DNA of 64,000 bases from Branchiostoma floridae (taxonomy: Eukaryota; Chordata; Leptocardii; Amphioxiformes; Branchiostomatidae). Below the pieces are notes generated by a model. That model had not been told where the DNA came from. It saw only the letters and a program-made list of their open reading frames with translations, and searched no databases. Location of the stretch: contig NC_049979.1 in NCBI RefSeq assembly GCF_000003815.2, positions 7,284,729 through 7,348,728 of the forward strand. Direction: 5' to 3'. Both the position numbers and the translations under genes were made by a program. Position 1 is the first letter of the stretch; each line of letters opens with the position of its first letter. Of this stretch, positions 28,101-36,548 are shown piece by piece.

Positions 28101-31100
28101 GGATGGTGGTGCTACCAAAATTCTGTGCTTAATTTGGCATATTAAAGGAATGGTTGCAACTGACACTTCAACCCCATCCTTCCATGGATCTGCTAAGTCA
28201 TAAGGTTCTTGAGAAAAATCGTCTTTTAAAAAAGTGTAGGACAATACCAATGCACCTAATATAGCAGGGCTTGAAATACTTTTTTCTGCATACCTGCACT
28301 GGTGCAGGTAACATTGAAAATTACCTGCACAAGACAAATTTTACCTGCACCACACTGAATTAAGAAAGTTTGGATTGTACTAAAATTGTTCATGAACTGT
28401 TCCTATTTTTTTCTTTTATAATTTATAGGTGGTAACAGTCAATGCAGCTAATAACAATCCACATACACCTAGATCATATGATATTTACGTAAAAAAAAAA
28501 ACAGTACATGGACCAGTGCAGGTTAGGTGCAGGTAGACACCAGAAATACCTGCACAGCTCCAATTTTACCTGCACAAACCTGCATATGCAGGTGGTATTT
28601 TGAGCCCTGTATAGGATACCCTGAAATGATCTGATATTCCAATCTCTTCCATTAATTCCCCTTTTATTCCCATTTTACAGCACCAGGGCCCGGCATTTCA
28701 CTTGACCTCTCTGCATGCACTTTCATCGCTCACGTGCACGTCCATCAAGATCGGGGGAAAAATATTCATTATTAATGGAGCTTTGACAGAAATGACTTCT
28801 CTCTAGATGTCTCCAATCAAATCCATAATTGGTTGAGTCTTCCTCTGATTACTAATGATGATGTCTCTTCGCCTCTGATTACAGTAAAGCCATCAGTTGT
28901 CAGATAGGTCAGATTGACATTTAATAAATCCTGGCTGTCCTTACATAACACAGGTACAATGGTTGATTGGAAAGCATAATTTCCACTTCCGTTACATGTT
29001 AATGGTGGGACATCACTGCAGGAGACTGAAAAACCGTAATGACGCTAATGGCTTTTGAAACGAGTGGTTGCAAAGCTAAATGCCACAGTGCAACAGAATT
29101 CAAGTTTTCTAATGCACATGTAGCCTTTTGTACTAAATACAGGTCACCATGAATTATTAGAAGAAAAATCCTTTCCCACAACGAAATGTTGCCCTCTAGC
29201 TTCACCTGTTTTTTTCGTTGATGTATTCTGTGTACAAGCTACATTCTGCACATGCAGTTAGTCTCCAGGGATTCTGGCATGGGCCTGACCCTGACTAGTA
29301 TTAGTCAGGATCATCGTGGGCAGACATAAACATCCAAACTTACTGTCATCTCTTGATAGTAGAGCTGACAGGCAAAATCAAAGGTGTCCACCAGTTAATC
29401 TCAACGCACGCAAAAGCATGGCTAGGAATACAAAATTAACAGCTCAAGGGCCTGACCAGTTTTATTTTTTAGCTTGTATTCAATTGGACAATCTTTTTAG
29501 TCATTTAAAAAAGATCATCAAAGTGAACGAGACCCTACAATACAATGTATCTAAGCTTTCAATGAATTGATATTGCATGATTTCAATGAAATGCATATTA
29601 CATGAAAATTGTACTTAAAATAGTGTTGCTTTAGCTGTGACTGCTGATGCTTTCATCTTATTTTCAAAACAATAGCAAGCCACTCCTAGTTTTCCTGCTC
29701 CCTTTTGTTTACCATGATTGTACATCGATTAAATCAATGTTTCTCAGACACACACTTACATGTACAAGATTTCCAATCTAGGTAATACTATACAGAACAA
29801 GAGTTCGTAGACCTCAGGCCTGCATGAAATGTATTGGGTTTCTGTAGACCTATTGTGTATTTTTGCCTTTTTGTCTGTGGTACGTGGTTGGAAAAATGAG
29901 CTTTTTACCGTGTTGGTTGTGCACCATGCAAAAGTCTGACTCTGAAATTCCATTTTCTGAATTTGTAAGTTTGGACAGGGATGAACATTACTTATTTTGG
30001 ATTTCTTAAGTATGTAACCAACCACAGTACTTTGAAGTTGTTGAGACGCTACCTTTTTTTGTCTCAGATGGCCCATGCACATGTAGTTACTCTGTCACAT
30101 GATATACTAATATCTTCCTATTTCAATGTACTGACCTAATGCAGCTGCTAAGTCTCCTTGGTTTGTGTTCTTCCAATGATATTCATTAAAGATTTATTTC
30201 TGGGGTGTTATTCACTTGACATCGGAATGTTACTCGCATAATTTGACCAATGATACTTTTATCTGTAGTTCCATAGACATTAGACAATATGAATAGTGGT
30301 AGCCCCCATGCAGCAGCAACAGTTAGTCCCCAGGGTGGTATGATATTTTCATTCAATCCATCCAACCCAAACCTAAATCTCCTGTAGTATCTAAGCCAAA
30401 TTTAACAGCACAATTTACTATGAAAAATGTCCTTGTCAATCCCATTTATAGATGGCAAGCTGCTGGCAATGGAAGCTTTGAAAAGTTCAGAAGCTGTTGT
30501 AGTCAGAGCAAACACCCAGCAAACATCCCCGCAAACCAATGAGCAGTTGCTTAGAAGGGGAATTTCATCATATATTTGCCGCGACAAAATGCAACAAACG
30601 ATACTGAATTCAAAACAGAACAAAGCTAAGCCTCCACCACTTAACCCTGCCTGTACCATAGATTAAGCAGGCCCAAAAACCAAGCGAATATGACTAGCCC
30701 AAAACAACAAATTACCTGTATACAGTATGGAAATGGCATTACCAAAGAAACAAAAAGAAACACAGGACAAATCATACACATACCTTTCTCTTATGCCCAC
30801 ACTCTATACAGTTCTCCTCCACATTAGAAAATTGCATCTTCTTCTGTTTAAGTTCAAGTTCAACCATGATTGCCAACAGGGTAAAGGAACTTGTACCGGA
30901 ACTTAAAACTCAGTACTATACAGCTCTAGAAACACCACAAAGAGTAATAAGCAAACTCCAATTATACCTGACCAACAGATATATAATCTGGCACACTCCC
31001 GTCATCTGGCAAACTGTCAGTGCCACTAAGTAACCTGATACATTGAAGGTGGCCCAGGCCAGATGATGGTTCTACACCCAACCATAATCTGTTTTTAAAA

Positions 31101-32313
31101 CCAAGCAGATATTGGGAGGATGCCCCAACCACACTAAAACAGGGTCAACCTATACAGTATCAAGTTCAAGCACTAGGAGGCCCAAAATCAAACCTGACCA
31201 CCAGGACACCACAAACAACTCACGTACCAAATGGCAACACAATGGCACCTTGCGTTCCGGAGATACAGCGCACGCCCCGTGCCCGCACAAAAGGTAACCT
31301 AAAATGTCAAGTTCAAGCACCAAGGGCGCCAAAATCAAAATTGAGCATTATTCAGCCACCGCCGACACATGTGCCAAATATCATCGCGCCAGCACCAGCC
31401 GTTCAGAAGATATAACTCCGGAAACACCCCTCCCGGACACAAAATTCGACCTGTCGGGTCAAGTTCAAACGCGACAAGGCCCAAAGTCAATCCTAGGCAA
31501 CAGGCAACAACCCCCCACCCATGCACCAAAAATCGTCGCAATCGCGCGTATCGTTCCGGACACACAGCGCCAAAAGTGCCCCAAAAACACCAAAAATGCC
31601 ACCTTCAATGTCAAGGTCAAGCGCCAGGAGGCCCAAAATCACACCTGAGTGTCAGGCTACCACCCCCAACCCACGTACCAAAAATCGTCGTGCTCGCACC
31701 ATCCGTTCACGAGATACAGCGCCCTACATCCCCGGCTACCGAAAAGTTCCCACCAGCATCAAAACCATACCTGCATACATGCAGGTAATGACATTATTGC
31801 TATCATATTGTATAATATTTGAAAATTACATCTATAGTTTTGCCCTTTACCATTTGGATTGGACATTTCAAGGTTTGTAAAAATTTAATTTAGCATGAAT
31901 TAGCTAGGTTTGAAAAATGATATACTGTAAAAGAATAGATAGTACTTAAGAGTTTTGACAGACCACCAGACAGATACCCCTGTGTTCACACAGTTCTCTG
32001 AGGTTACGTTCATGCATTTAACATAGCAGTAAGGTTGCTGGCAACTAAAGTATTATGCGAAGTAGCCCAGCACTGGCATCTGACAACCTTAAAGACAACA
32101 AAAGGGGACAGTCCATCAGCCCCCCTGATATAAACAGCCTGGTGTATAACAGTGGCACATGAATGCAGTACAAACATTACATTATCATTTGTAAGGACAC
32201 TCTGAACTTTTGACACAAACCTCATCCCAGGTATGGAAGACGGCACCGTCCAGCAGAGCCTGCGGGATCTTGGGGCGCCAGCTGAACTGGTACTGTTTCT
32301 GCAGTCGCTGCAT
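974..32313 (-). CDS. PLCB4: Phospholipase C-beta, PLCB4/norpA class (N-terminal part, four exons)
   Basis: Gq-activated phosphoinositide phospholipase C, which cleaves PIP2 to IP3 and diacylglycerol at the plasma membrane. Four exons (32313-32221, 24985-24905, 17258-17199, 1129-974) join in phase 0 with GT-AG introns into 130 residues matching the N-terminal PH domain. Class-typical stretches are 'EYGFFLYWKAEGK', 'EGQVLEISTVNDVRPG' and 'MVNLSIMYMVA', closer to PLCB4/norpA than to PLCB1-3. The start at 32313 is chosen because TGA lies in frame 15 bases upstream and A is at -3. EF hands, X/Y barrel, C2 and C-terminal domain are off the left edge. norpA-class enzymes serve rhabdomeric phototransduction. 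The gene lies 14.8 kb downstream of a second PLC-beta on the same strand. Family is certain; the subclass call rests on a short region. Confidence 0.88.
1195..1345. mobile_element. Fold-back MITE with GGTTGGTGGGGAAAAT arms
   Basis: Arms at about 1198-1236 and 1305-1341 are inverted copies of 'CAGWGGTTGGTGGGGAAAAT'. The right end, read on the minus strand, includes TCTCCAAGCAGA, the same string as in the terminal repeat of the 27.0 kb MITE. No clear target duplication. Lies just upstream of PLCB4-like exon 4 in its intron. Confidence 0.6.
3746..4193. repeat. Tandem duplicated 448-bp unit, copy 1
   Basis: Starts 'GTCGATACTGAACAATGG' and runs to the matching start of copy 2 at 4194. The two copies differ by scattered substitutions and short indels. 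Each ends on the right with a tRNA-like stretch read on the minus strand. Middle part is AT-rich. Confidence 0.85.
4098..4172 (-). tRNA. tRNA-like sequence, degenerate (copy 1)
   Basis: Minus strand has 'TTAGCTCAATCGGTAAAG' (box A, D arm) and 'CCTGGTTCGAAACC' (box B, T arm) at normal spacing, but the acceptor stem pairs only in part and no proper anticodon arm forms. A tRNA pseudogene or tRNA-derived SINE head, not a working tRNA. Confidence 0.5.
4194..4655. repeat. Tandem duplicated 448-bp unit, copy 2
   Basis: Second copy, starting 'GTCGATACTTAACAATGG', with the same 'GAATGCCGGGTTTGGAATC' block and the tRNA-like end at about 4561-4632. One difference is an extra GATCTA-like insertion near 4281. 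Confidence 0.85.
4559..4633 (-). tRNA. tRNA-like sequence, degenerate (copy 2)
   Basis: Same boxes as copy 1 ('TTAGCTCAATCGGTAAAG', 'CTGGTTCGAAAC'). Where the anticodon arm should be, 'CCTTCGGATCCGAAAGG' forms a perfect short hairpin without a seven-base anticodon loop. Confidence 0.5.
4862..4895. repeat. (GCATCCAT)n short tandem repeat
   Basis: Four units of GCATCCAT/GCATGCAT on the + strand. Confidence 0.85.
5195..5795. repeat. 39-bp minisatellite
   Basis: About 15 diverged copies of a unit like 'CAGCACCATAGACAGGTC' followed by 'TACTATCACTAACACTTATTT'. Unit starts at 5542, 5581, 5620, 5659 and 5698 are exactly 39 apart, then one 32-bp unit, then 39 again. A short open frame through the array is a by-product of a period divisible by three. 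Confidence 0.85.
6844..7181. mobile_element. hAT-like MITE with CAGGGCTCG ends and iterated GTGCACCCA words
   Basis: Starts 'CAGGGCTCGAAATACTGGG' and ends 'AATTTCGAGCCCTG'. Flanks are CACTC and CATTC, a probable 5-bp target duplication with one change. Both subterminal regions repeat the word GTGCACCCA or close variants many times. No coding sequence. Ends and target size suit a hAT group with 5-bp duplications; the superfamily is inferred. Confidence 0.7.
9230..9570. mobile_element. hAT-like MITE with CAGGGCTC ends and iterated CCTGCAC words, copy 1
   Basis: Starts 'CAGGGCTCAAAATAC' and ends 'GGTATTTCAAGCCTTG'. It is flanked on both sides by the identical 5-bp CAATC (9225-9229 and 9571-9575). 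The subterminal parts repeat CCTGCAC/GTGCAGG. A related copy is at 28265. Confidence 0.75.
9650..10110. repeat. Tandem repeat of about 132 bp built from AATGTCTGNCAAG words
   Basis: 'AAAATGTCTGCCAAGTGACC' occurs at 9772 and 9918, with a variant at 10050. 'CTAGATGTCTAACAAGGTGCC'-like words recur 132 bp apart at 9846 and 9978. One copy carries a 14-bp insertion. Within each unit a roughly 20-bp word (ATGTCTAACAAG/ATGTCTGCCAAG) repeats, so it is hierarchical. Confidence 0.8.
10331..10559. mobile_element. Palindromic MITE, copy 1 of 6 (GCTAGTTCACCTTTAT family)
   Basis: About 229 bp. The left end reads 'GCTAGTTCACCTTTATTCG' and the right end is its inverse. A second pair of inverted arms inside surrounds 'GACGGTGGT' and 'ACCACCGTC'. 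The whole element can fold nearly end to end. It lies in the PLCB4-like intron between exons 3 and 4. Confidence 0.8.
12375..12644 (-). mobile_element. 5S rRNA-derived SINE
   Basis: On the minus strand it starts with a diverged 5S rRNA-like head (12644-12529), followed by a body that recurs on the + strand at 48.37-48.52 kb. Shared body words include 'GGAGGTGCCTCGA', 'CAGCCTCA' and 'GCTGCAAA'. 5S-headed retroposons are the SINE3 class, transcribed by RNA polymerase III from the internal 5S promoter. The copy is degenerate. A homologous body elsewhere separates this from a simple 5S pseudogene. Confidence 0.68.
12529..12644 (-). ncRNA. 5S rRNA-like head of a SINE (not a functional 5S gene)
   Basis: 116 bp, close to the 120 nt of 5S rRNA. 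Recognisable blocks in the right order: 'GCTACGGCCGTGTGGCA' near the start, 'TTGGAAGTTAAGCAAG' (box A), 'GTACTTGATGGGAGACC' (intermediate element/box C) and 'GGATGCTGTAGCC' at the end. Many substitutions in between rule out a working ribosomal gene. Confidence 0.7.
13483..13552. promoter_or_regulatory. Cluster of three octamer (POU-type) motifs
   Basis: ATGCAAAT at 13483-13490 and its inverse ATTTGCAT at 13500-13507 and 13545-13552: three perfect octamers in 70 bp, in the large PLCB4-like intron between exons 3 and 4. AT-rich surroundings raise the chance of coincidence. Confidence 0.3.
14985..15210. mobile_element. Inverted-repeat element with GTGGAGAACGGAGAGGAG arms
   Basis: A + strand stretch from about 14999 ('AGCGTGGAGAACGGAGAGGA', then 'GTCCAGACAC') recurs on the minus strand from about 15192 to 15132 ('AGTGTGGAAAACAGAGAGGA', then 'TTCCAGACAC'). 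The arms are about 55 bp and imperfect, with about 80 bp between. Exact ends not determined. Confidence 0.55.
16051..16310 (+). mobile_element. Possible solo LTR remnant
   Basis: Starts near 'TGTGTAAGAAGGG', is GC-richer than its surroundings, has AATAAA at about 16193 and then 'TTGAGTACAAGC' and 'GTCTCTCGGCTCTCAACA', the layout of the R-U5 end of a Gypsy-type LTR. No clear target duplication, no partner LTR and no internal genes nearby. Confidence 0.35.
17199..17258 (-). CDS. PLCB4: PLCB4-like coding exon 3 (PH domain micro-exon)
   Basis: 60 bp, 20 residues (59-78), acceptor ATCTAG and donor GTAGGT. It encodes 'EGQVLEISTVNDVRPG' plus four residues, matching the PLCB4 segment that follows 'SEGK'. 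It is too short to stand out as an open frame and was found by looking for the segment missing between its neighbours. Confidence 0.9.
17296..17322. repeat. (AT)n microsatellite
   Basis: Uninterrupted alternating T/A run in the intron just upstream of PLCB4-like exon 3. Confidence 0.9.
19036..19103. repeat. 68-bp hairpin (fold-back mini-element)
   Basis: Left arm 'CTATAACCACGGAATAAAAC' continuing to CAC, right arm GTG continuing 'GTTTTAATTTCATGGTTATAG' (imperfect). The ends CTATAACCA and TGGTTATAG pair perfectly. Could be a tiny MITE; a small structured RNA is a weaker alternative. Confidence 0.55.
19447..19664. mobile_element. Palindromic MITE, copy 2 of 6
   Basis: Same ends and inner inverted arms as the 10.3 kb copy, about 218 bp. 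Left end 'AACGTTAGTACACCTTTATC', right end 'GGTGAACTAGCGTTAA'. Only about 110 bp separate it from the next copy. In the PLCB4-like intron between exons 2 and 3. Confidence 0.8.
19776..19999. mobile_element. Palindromic MITE, copy 3 of 6
   Basis: Left end 'TAACGCTAGTTCACC', right end 'GGTGAACCAGAGTTAC', with the shared core arms 'AAACCACCGTCCGTCGACTT'. Same orientation-free palindromic design as copy 2, just to its left. Confidence 0.8.
20331..20386. repeat. A/G simple repeat (AAAGAAAGAA)n
   Basis: A purine-only run of GAAA and GAAAAA units on the + strand, adjoining the left side of the hAT-like repeat at 20385. Confidence 0.9.
20385..20687. mobile_element. hAT-like repeat with CACTTGCCC words, copy 1
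   Basis: Ends 'ATTGTCCAACCCTG', the inverse of a CAGGGTTGGACAAT terminus. It contains several CACTTGCCC words and 'CAATCAGCACTTTCACTTGC', shared with 23.7 kb. A matching left terminus is not seen, so this copy is probably truncated; it abuts an A/G-rich simple repeat. Confidence 0.55.
21530..22600. repeat. Modular dispersed repeat ending in a CCTCCAT hairpin and CA repeats
   Basis: Begins near 'CTCATACCTCCATGAAAAT' and ends with 'TACCTCCATTTTTTCATGGA'. In between are diverged modules: an AT-rich part with 'CATTTGCATAA'-like words, then 'CTAAGGTACCTACATACCAA', 'GAAAATCCGTTGTTCC', 'AGTTATCCTC', 'GACAAAAATGCCCCTGC' and 'CTAGGGGGCCCAAA'. The same module order recurs at least twice inside. No coding sequence; class unknown to me. 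Confidence 0.6.
22518..22566. repeat. (ACACACAA)n microsatellite
   Basis: ACAC runs broken by regular AAAC and AGAC units at the right end of the modular repeat block. Confidence 0.9.
23500..23767. mobile_element. hAT-like repeat with CACTTGCCC words, copy 2 (possibly two nested ends)
   Basis: Carries 'CAATCAGCACTTTCACTTGC' and ends 'GACTTGTCTGACCCTG'. Another terminus, 'CTTGTCCAACCCTG', ends at 23595 inside the block, so two insertions or a rearranged copy meet here. Words built on CTTGCCC recur throughout. Confidence 0.55.
24905..24985 (-). CDS. PLCB4: PLCB4-like coding exon 2 (PH domain)
   Basis: 81 bp, 27 residues (32-58), phase 0 at both ends, acceptor CAG and donor GTATGG. It encodes 'FKTDEYGFFLYWKAEGK', the best conserved PH-domain strand of PLC-beta. 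Confidence 0.9.
26690..26882. repeat. (GAGT)n array with TAAATTTA spacers
   Basis: GTGA/GAGT repeats about 190 bp long, broken at irregular intervals by TAAATTTA, and changing to GAGC repeats near the right end. Confidence 0.92.
27040..27175. mobile_element. MITE with TAATCTCCAAGCAGA ends and 9-bp target duplication
   Basis: 136 bp with a perfect 15-bp terminal inverted repeat, TAATCTCCAAGCAGA, and imperfect pairing further in ('GATAGTATCA' against 'TGATACTATA'). Flanks CCTGGCACC (27031-27039) and CCTGGAACC (27176-27184) match at 8 of 9 bases, suggesting a Mutator-like target duplication. Confidence 0.72.
28265..28609. mobile_element. hAT-like MITE with CAGGGCTT ends and iterated CCTGCAC words, copy 2
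   Basis: Closely similar along its length to the element at 9230. Starts 'CAGGGCTTGAAATAC', ends 'GGTATTTTGAGCCCTG', and is flanked by TATAG on both sides (28260-28264 and 28610-28614). In the first PLCB4-like intron. Confidence 0.78.
31140..31770. repeat. Four diverged modules of about 150 bp (AAGTTCAAGCRC...GAGGCCCAAAAT)
   Basis: Module starts at 31162, 31309, 31461 and 31613 are 147-152 bp apart. Each has an 'AAGTTCAAGC' start, '(A)GGCCCAAAATC', 'ACGTACCAAAAATCGTCG' and 'CGTTCxxGAGATACAGCGC' in that order. Long open frames here on both strands come from the low stop-codon content of the modules and are not genes. Confidence 0.7.
32221..32313 (-). CDS. PLCB4: PLCB4-like coding exon 1 (start codon)
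   Basis: 93 bp, residues 1-31, starting 'MQRLQKQYQFSW' and ending '...HTWDE', followed by donor GTTTGT. The sequence aligns with the start of vertebrate PLCB4, with an aromatic-x-x-W early and an 'xGAVF' motif later. In-frame TGA lies just upstream of the ATG. An A/T-rich CATAAAA about 40 bases upstream could be a TATA-like box, but the 5' end is not established. Confidence 0.85.
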
Positions 32314-34924
32314 CCTCACTGTCGCTCAGCCTACTGATCAACCGGCCCGAGTTTTATGGGTGGTGCCTTCTCTCTCTCTGTGCTTTAAGAGCTTAGATTG
32401 CACAGAACAGATTCACACCCTGGTCAGCAAGCATCCCTCAATGGAGAACGTCCCATTCCCTGTTTGCTCAGCACATAACACCGCTCAGAGACCCATGGCT
32501 TTCCTCCATTATTACCACCTCTTGATGTATGCGTCAGTGTGGTGAAAAGGGCTCAACGCCACCCCTCCACAAGATGTAAATATGTCTTGGCTGTAGCAAA
32601 AGCTGGGTTCTGGATAGATGAGCTGCCAGTGCCTGTCAAGAAAGGGGTCAATATTTGAATGTCAGTATGCCGGACAGGAAGAAACATGGCAGGCAGGCAC
32701 ACCTAGAGCCACAGCTCCAGAGTATACCCACCACACACAGTAACCAGGCACATCAAACAACTCCCTTCCACACACAGCGCCACAAATAACGGGGCATGCC
32801 TGTAAATCACAGTAATTGTACTCGTGACGCCTGATTTTTAAGACAATCTCGGAAACCGGATTCGACCTCTGGAGTGGGTTTAATCAATGGCATTGCAAAG
32901 CAGTCACAGATAGAGTGTTATAAATTCAGCGAAATTATGCTCCTTTAAAATGATAGGTAATGCTTAAGCTGCAATTAAACATGAGATCACAAAGAAGGTT
33001 AAAGACCAGATAATATGACAGCAAAGAGTTTTATCACAAGCATGCAACCCAGCTGTTTTGTTCAATATACTTTTATAATAATGTGCTCTGCCTTTTAATT
33101 TCTCTGCCTAAATCATAGCTCATAAACATTCTACTTAAGCTTTTATGAAAATGTGACATCTAACTTGGTATTTGTTCATTGGTATGTGATTAAACAATTC
33201 CACTTATTCAAAAAAAATTTTCCAGCTACCATATATATTGATGTCTAACGTAACAATCTTTTTGCTATTCTGGTTATATATTTTGCATGCTGAGATAGTT
33301 TCCCCGATACATCTATAACCCCACAAGGAGTCCCTGATGTGGGTCAGCAGGCAACATAGCATGCCAACCATCCTCTGCCCCAGGAGTGTCTTATCTCCGT
33401 GCTTTGCATGTCAATCTTCTACCGGCTCCTGGGTCAGCAGCTTGAACATTTCATGAGTAATTCTTCTGACCTGCTACCACAAAATCCCCCTCCTGATACG
33501 CTTAAGTTAAGGTGGTAAGATGTTCGAGGCAAACGAGTAATGTGCTGCCACTGATAGGGAATTTTCATGAAAATGATTGCCACAGTGCAGGCTGCGCTTG
33601 GATAGTAAGAGCAAGACTTGCAAGGATAGTACAAGGGCAAATAGCTTTCAAGGACCAATCATTTCACCTTCTGCCATCTTGTAATATTGCAAGGATGTTT
33701 CATTACATCCTGTCCTACTTCCTGCAATAGAGCCATCTGTAATTAAATCTTATCATTAAAAAAAAACGGCAACAGCAACCTTTGGATTTGAATGTTGAAA
33801 TGCAACAGTGGTGTCCTGGATATGACATTGAATGTATAACACTTCTTTTGTCACCCTCAACAGAGCCAGAGGTATAATGCTTTTTCAAGTAGCCAGAATT
33901 GGAACATGGTTAATGATAGCTGCTTATTTTGTACAATTGAAACTGTGTACAAAATAGGACATTAGCTTCTTTAGGTTAAGATACTGTTACTGAGGTTACG
34001 ATTGACAACTTCCCAGTTTGTGTTGGTAGGATTAACACCTGTTGAGTAACACCTGTCACTGTTTCAGGGAGGTTTATTTCAAGTTTGTGCTACTCCTCTG
34101 TTAAAAAAAAAATCAGACCACTGGTGGTCCGGCGGATGATGATTTTATCAAGACTACCATGGACAGGTCTGGACTAGTGCAAGTGGTCCATTCTTATCTA
34201 AAAACCTGTAGAGGACACCATTAACATAAGTTACACACTCACAAATAATTCATTGTCAAAATCCCCATTCATACTAAAAAAAAAAAAAGTGGATTAAACG
34301 TCAAATCCGATTAAACTGCAATGATCCAGATTGTTTTTTTAGTGTGAACACTCCGATCGGCTTGGTTTTTCACCGATCCGGCTCATTTGCAATCCAGCCC
34401 TGCGTCAGGTACTTTGAGACATTTGCAAACAATCCGCTTGGCTCCGAATCCTGAGTGCGAATGCGACAGGGATAGATTTTATGTAAATTCCGATTTGCCC
34501 CCAGTTAGAGGCTGTATATCCAGGTACACAGGGTCAAAGACTCCTGCACAAGGTTTGTCCCTCTTGGCGTGACTTCATACACTTGGTTGAATCAAGCATT
34601 TTAATACCTTAAGGCATCAGCTTTTGACTCATTAATTTTTTTTACCTTTCATCCGCTCTACTGGGATGGACATGTAACTTCAAATAGCTCGGAACTCTTT
34701 GCTTGTACAGAACCTTTCATACATGACTGGGGCTAGATCCATGTTCACATGTATACTGGTAAATATAAAAGGATATTAAATCTAAATACAAATGAGGAAT
34801 AATCCACATCTCGTAGATTTCGATCTACAATGAAAATAAAAATATATGTACATCTCTTGTTAATGTTAGGCCAGGTGGTAGCATCTGGGTTTATCACAAG
34901 GTACTTGTTTCTTTTTTGCTTTAT

Positions 34925-35260
34925 CTTTCAGAATCAGAGTAGAGTAGATAAGAGTTTTTAGGTTAGGCAGAAGTCTCATTCTTTGTAACTCCTTACTAGT
35001 ATTTCTCTTCAGTCAGCATAAAGTCATATTGGGTTTGTGTGATCTGTCCAGAGCTTTGTAGTTAAACATGACAGGATGATCTTCCATGGCCCTATCCAGC
35101 CTCATCTTGAAGCTGCTTACTGTTGGTGCTGTGACCACTTCTTCTGACAATGCATTCCACCATGAGGCTACTCTGTTGCTAAAAAAGTCGTGCCTTTTAC
35201 TGGTGTTTGATCTTGGCCTTGCTAAGCGTAGGCTGTGTCCTCTCGTCCTCCCTTCCCTTT
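34925..35260 (-). mobile_element. 5'-truncated LINE fragment (ORF2 C-terminus and 3' UTR)
   Basis: On the minus strand about 80 codons are open down to a TGA at 35013-35015. They include 'KRHDFFSNRVASWWNAL' and 'EVVTAPTVSSFKMRLD', the classic C-terminal tail of CR1/L2-type ORF2 proteins. The following bases end near a GAAAGATAAAG-like string, resembling an L2-type 3' end. All of the RT is missing, so this is a dead 5'-truncated copy between the two PLC-beta genes. Confidence 0.75.
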
Positions 35261-36548
35261 TTTAATTTCCGGTATGCATGGCACTTCCCTCTTAATTTTC
35301 AGTATGCATGGTATGGTTTTTAATGCACAAATATGAGAAGCAAAATATCAAATTAGTGTGGCTTTACTGTTAATTCTTACTGATCATGATAAGATTCCAT
35401 TAGTCAGGCAAGAAGAAAGATACTTGTTAAGAATCCAAAGGTCAAATTTCCAACAACTGTCACTCCAGAGCTTATTTCTCGTTTAGGAAAACAAGACTAA
35501 CTATAGCAGAAATCAAATGGTAGAAAATTGTCGGACTAAAAGATGAAACTGCTATAATTGCCATTGTACACCACAGTATTGTTTGGTAGACTATCACAGT
35601 CATCTTTTAGTTCAATGTAAAAGCCCATTCCATGGCCTGGGTTTACTTAGGAATCACTGATCATTCATTGGGGGGTTAAACTTTGGGGACTTTCAACAAG
35701 GTTTAGCACCTTTCTCTGGTTATCATCAGGTCTGTAGTGGAAACATTTTCTCTGAGATTATTTATCTCTCAATTGTCAACATTTACTGTCAGGTTTTCAA
35801 ATTCAATCCTACATGCCCTACACTGTGCAGAGCCCATACATGTGTGAAATTTGTGACAAACATTGAATCTTTCATGCATCTTGTATAATAATAAAACAAG
35901 TGTCACGGTGCTTGTTTGGAACTTGCTACAGTAGTCGAGAAAATGTCATTACCAAGAAAGAAATCAATGATCTATTAAAATGCAACATTTTTAGTTAACG
36001 TTAATGCTTGGAAAGTTCCTTTACATTGGAGTTCAGTTACATTGGAGGGTGCAAATAAAAAAGTGAAAGTTTGGTCGGGTATAACATTACACGTACGTCT
36101 ACAATCTCACCAGGTCCTCTGTTGAGATGGAAAACCGCTGGATGAAAATTTTGAAATGTTATTTACACGTTATCCCAGTATCTGCACTATAAGCACATCT
36201 TGTGACCCTGTTTTGCTGTAGATTTCATATAAACAAGAAGATCGATCTAACGACTAGACGATGTTGTGTCTGACTCCACTCCAGTCCGTTACAGCACTAC
36301 CTGACACATCGTTCATGTATTTAATATTCACTAAAGTGTGGCTGTTTCCGCCCCCACACAATTTCTCAGGCCCATATGCAGTCTGGGGAGAAATGTGGCT
36401 GTCTTATTGTGCACGGTCAGACAGGCTTTTCTACATAACGTGTTACAACACATTGCCGTGCGTGCACTCCGAGAGGAGAGAGAGCTCTAGCCGCCCTTCT
36501 CTGTCTTCTCTGCCGTGTGGTGTACGGTGGGTGTGACAGGTGACTTAC

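Larger units (their letters stand above)
24986..32220 (-). other. 7.2-kb first coding intron of the PLCB4-like gene
   Basis: Holds the (GAGT)n array, the MITE at 27.0 kb, the hAT-like MITE at 28.3 kb and the four-module repeat at 31.1-31.8 kb. A motif-rich unique stretch lies at 28.65-28.93 kb. 25.0-26.6 and 28.9-31.1 kb show no gene or repeat I can name. Confidence 0.7.

Noticed and set aside
31112-31880. Overlapping open frames of 60-139 codons on both strands
   Set aside because: They follow the 150-bp repeat modules, are rich in Pro/Lys/Gln without any known domain, and exist on both strands at once. They reflect low stop content of the repeat.
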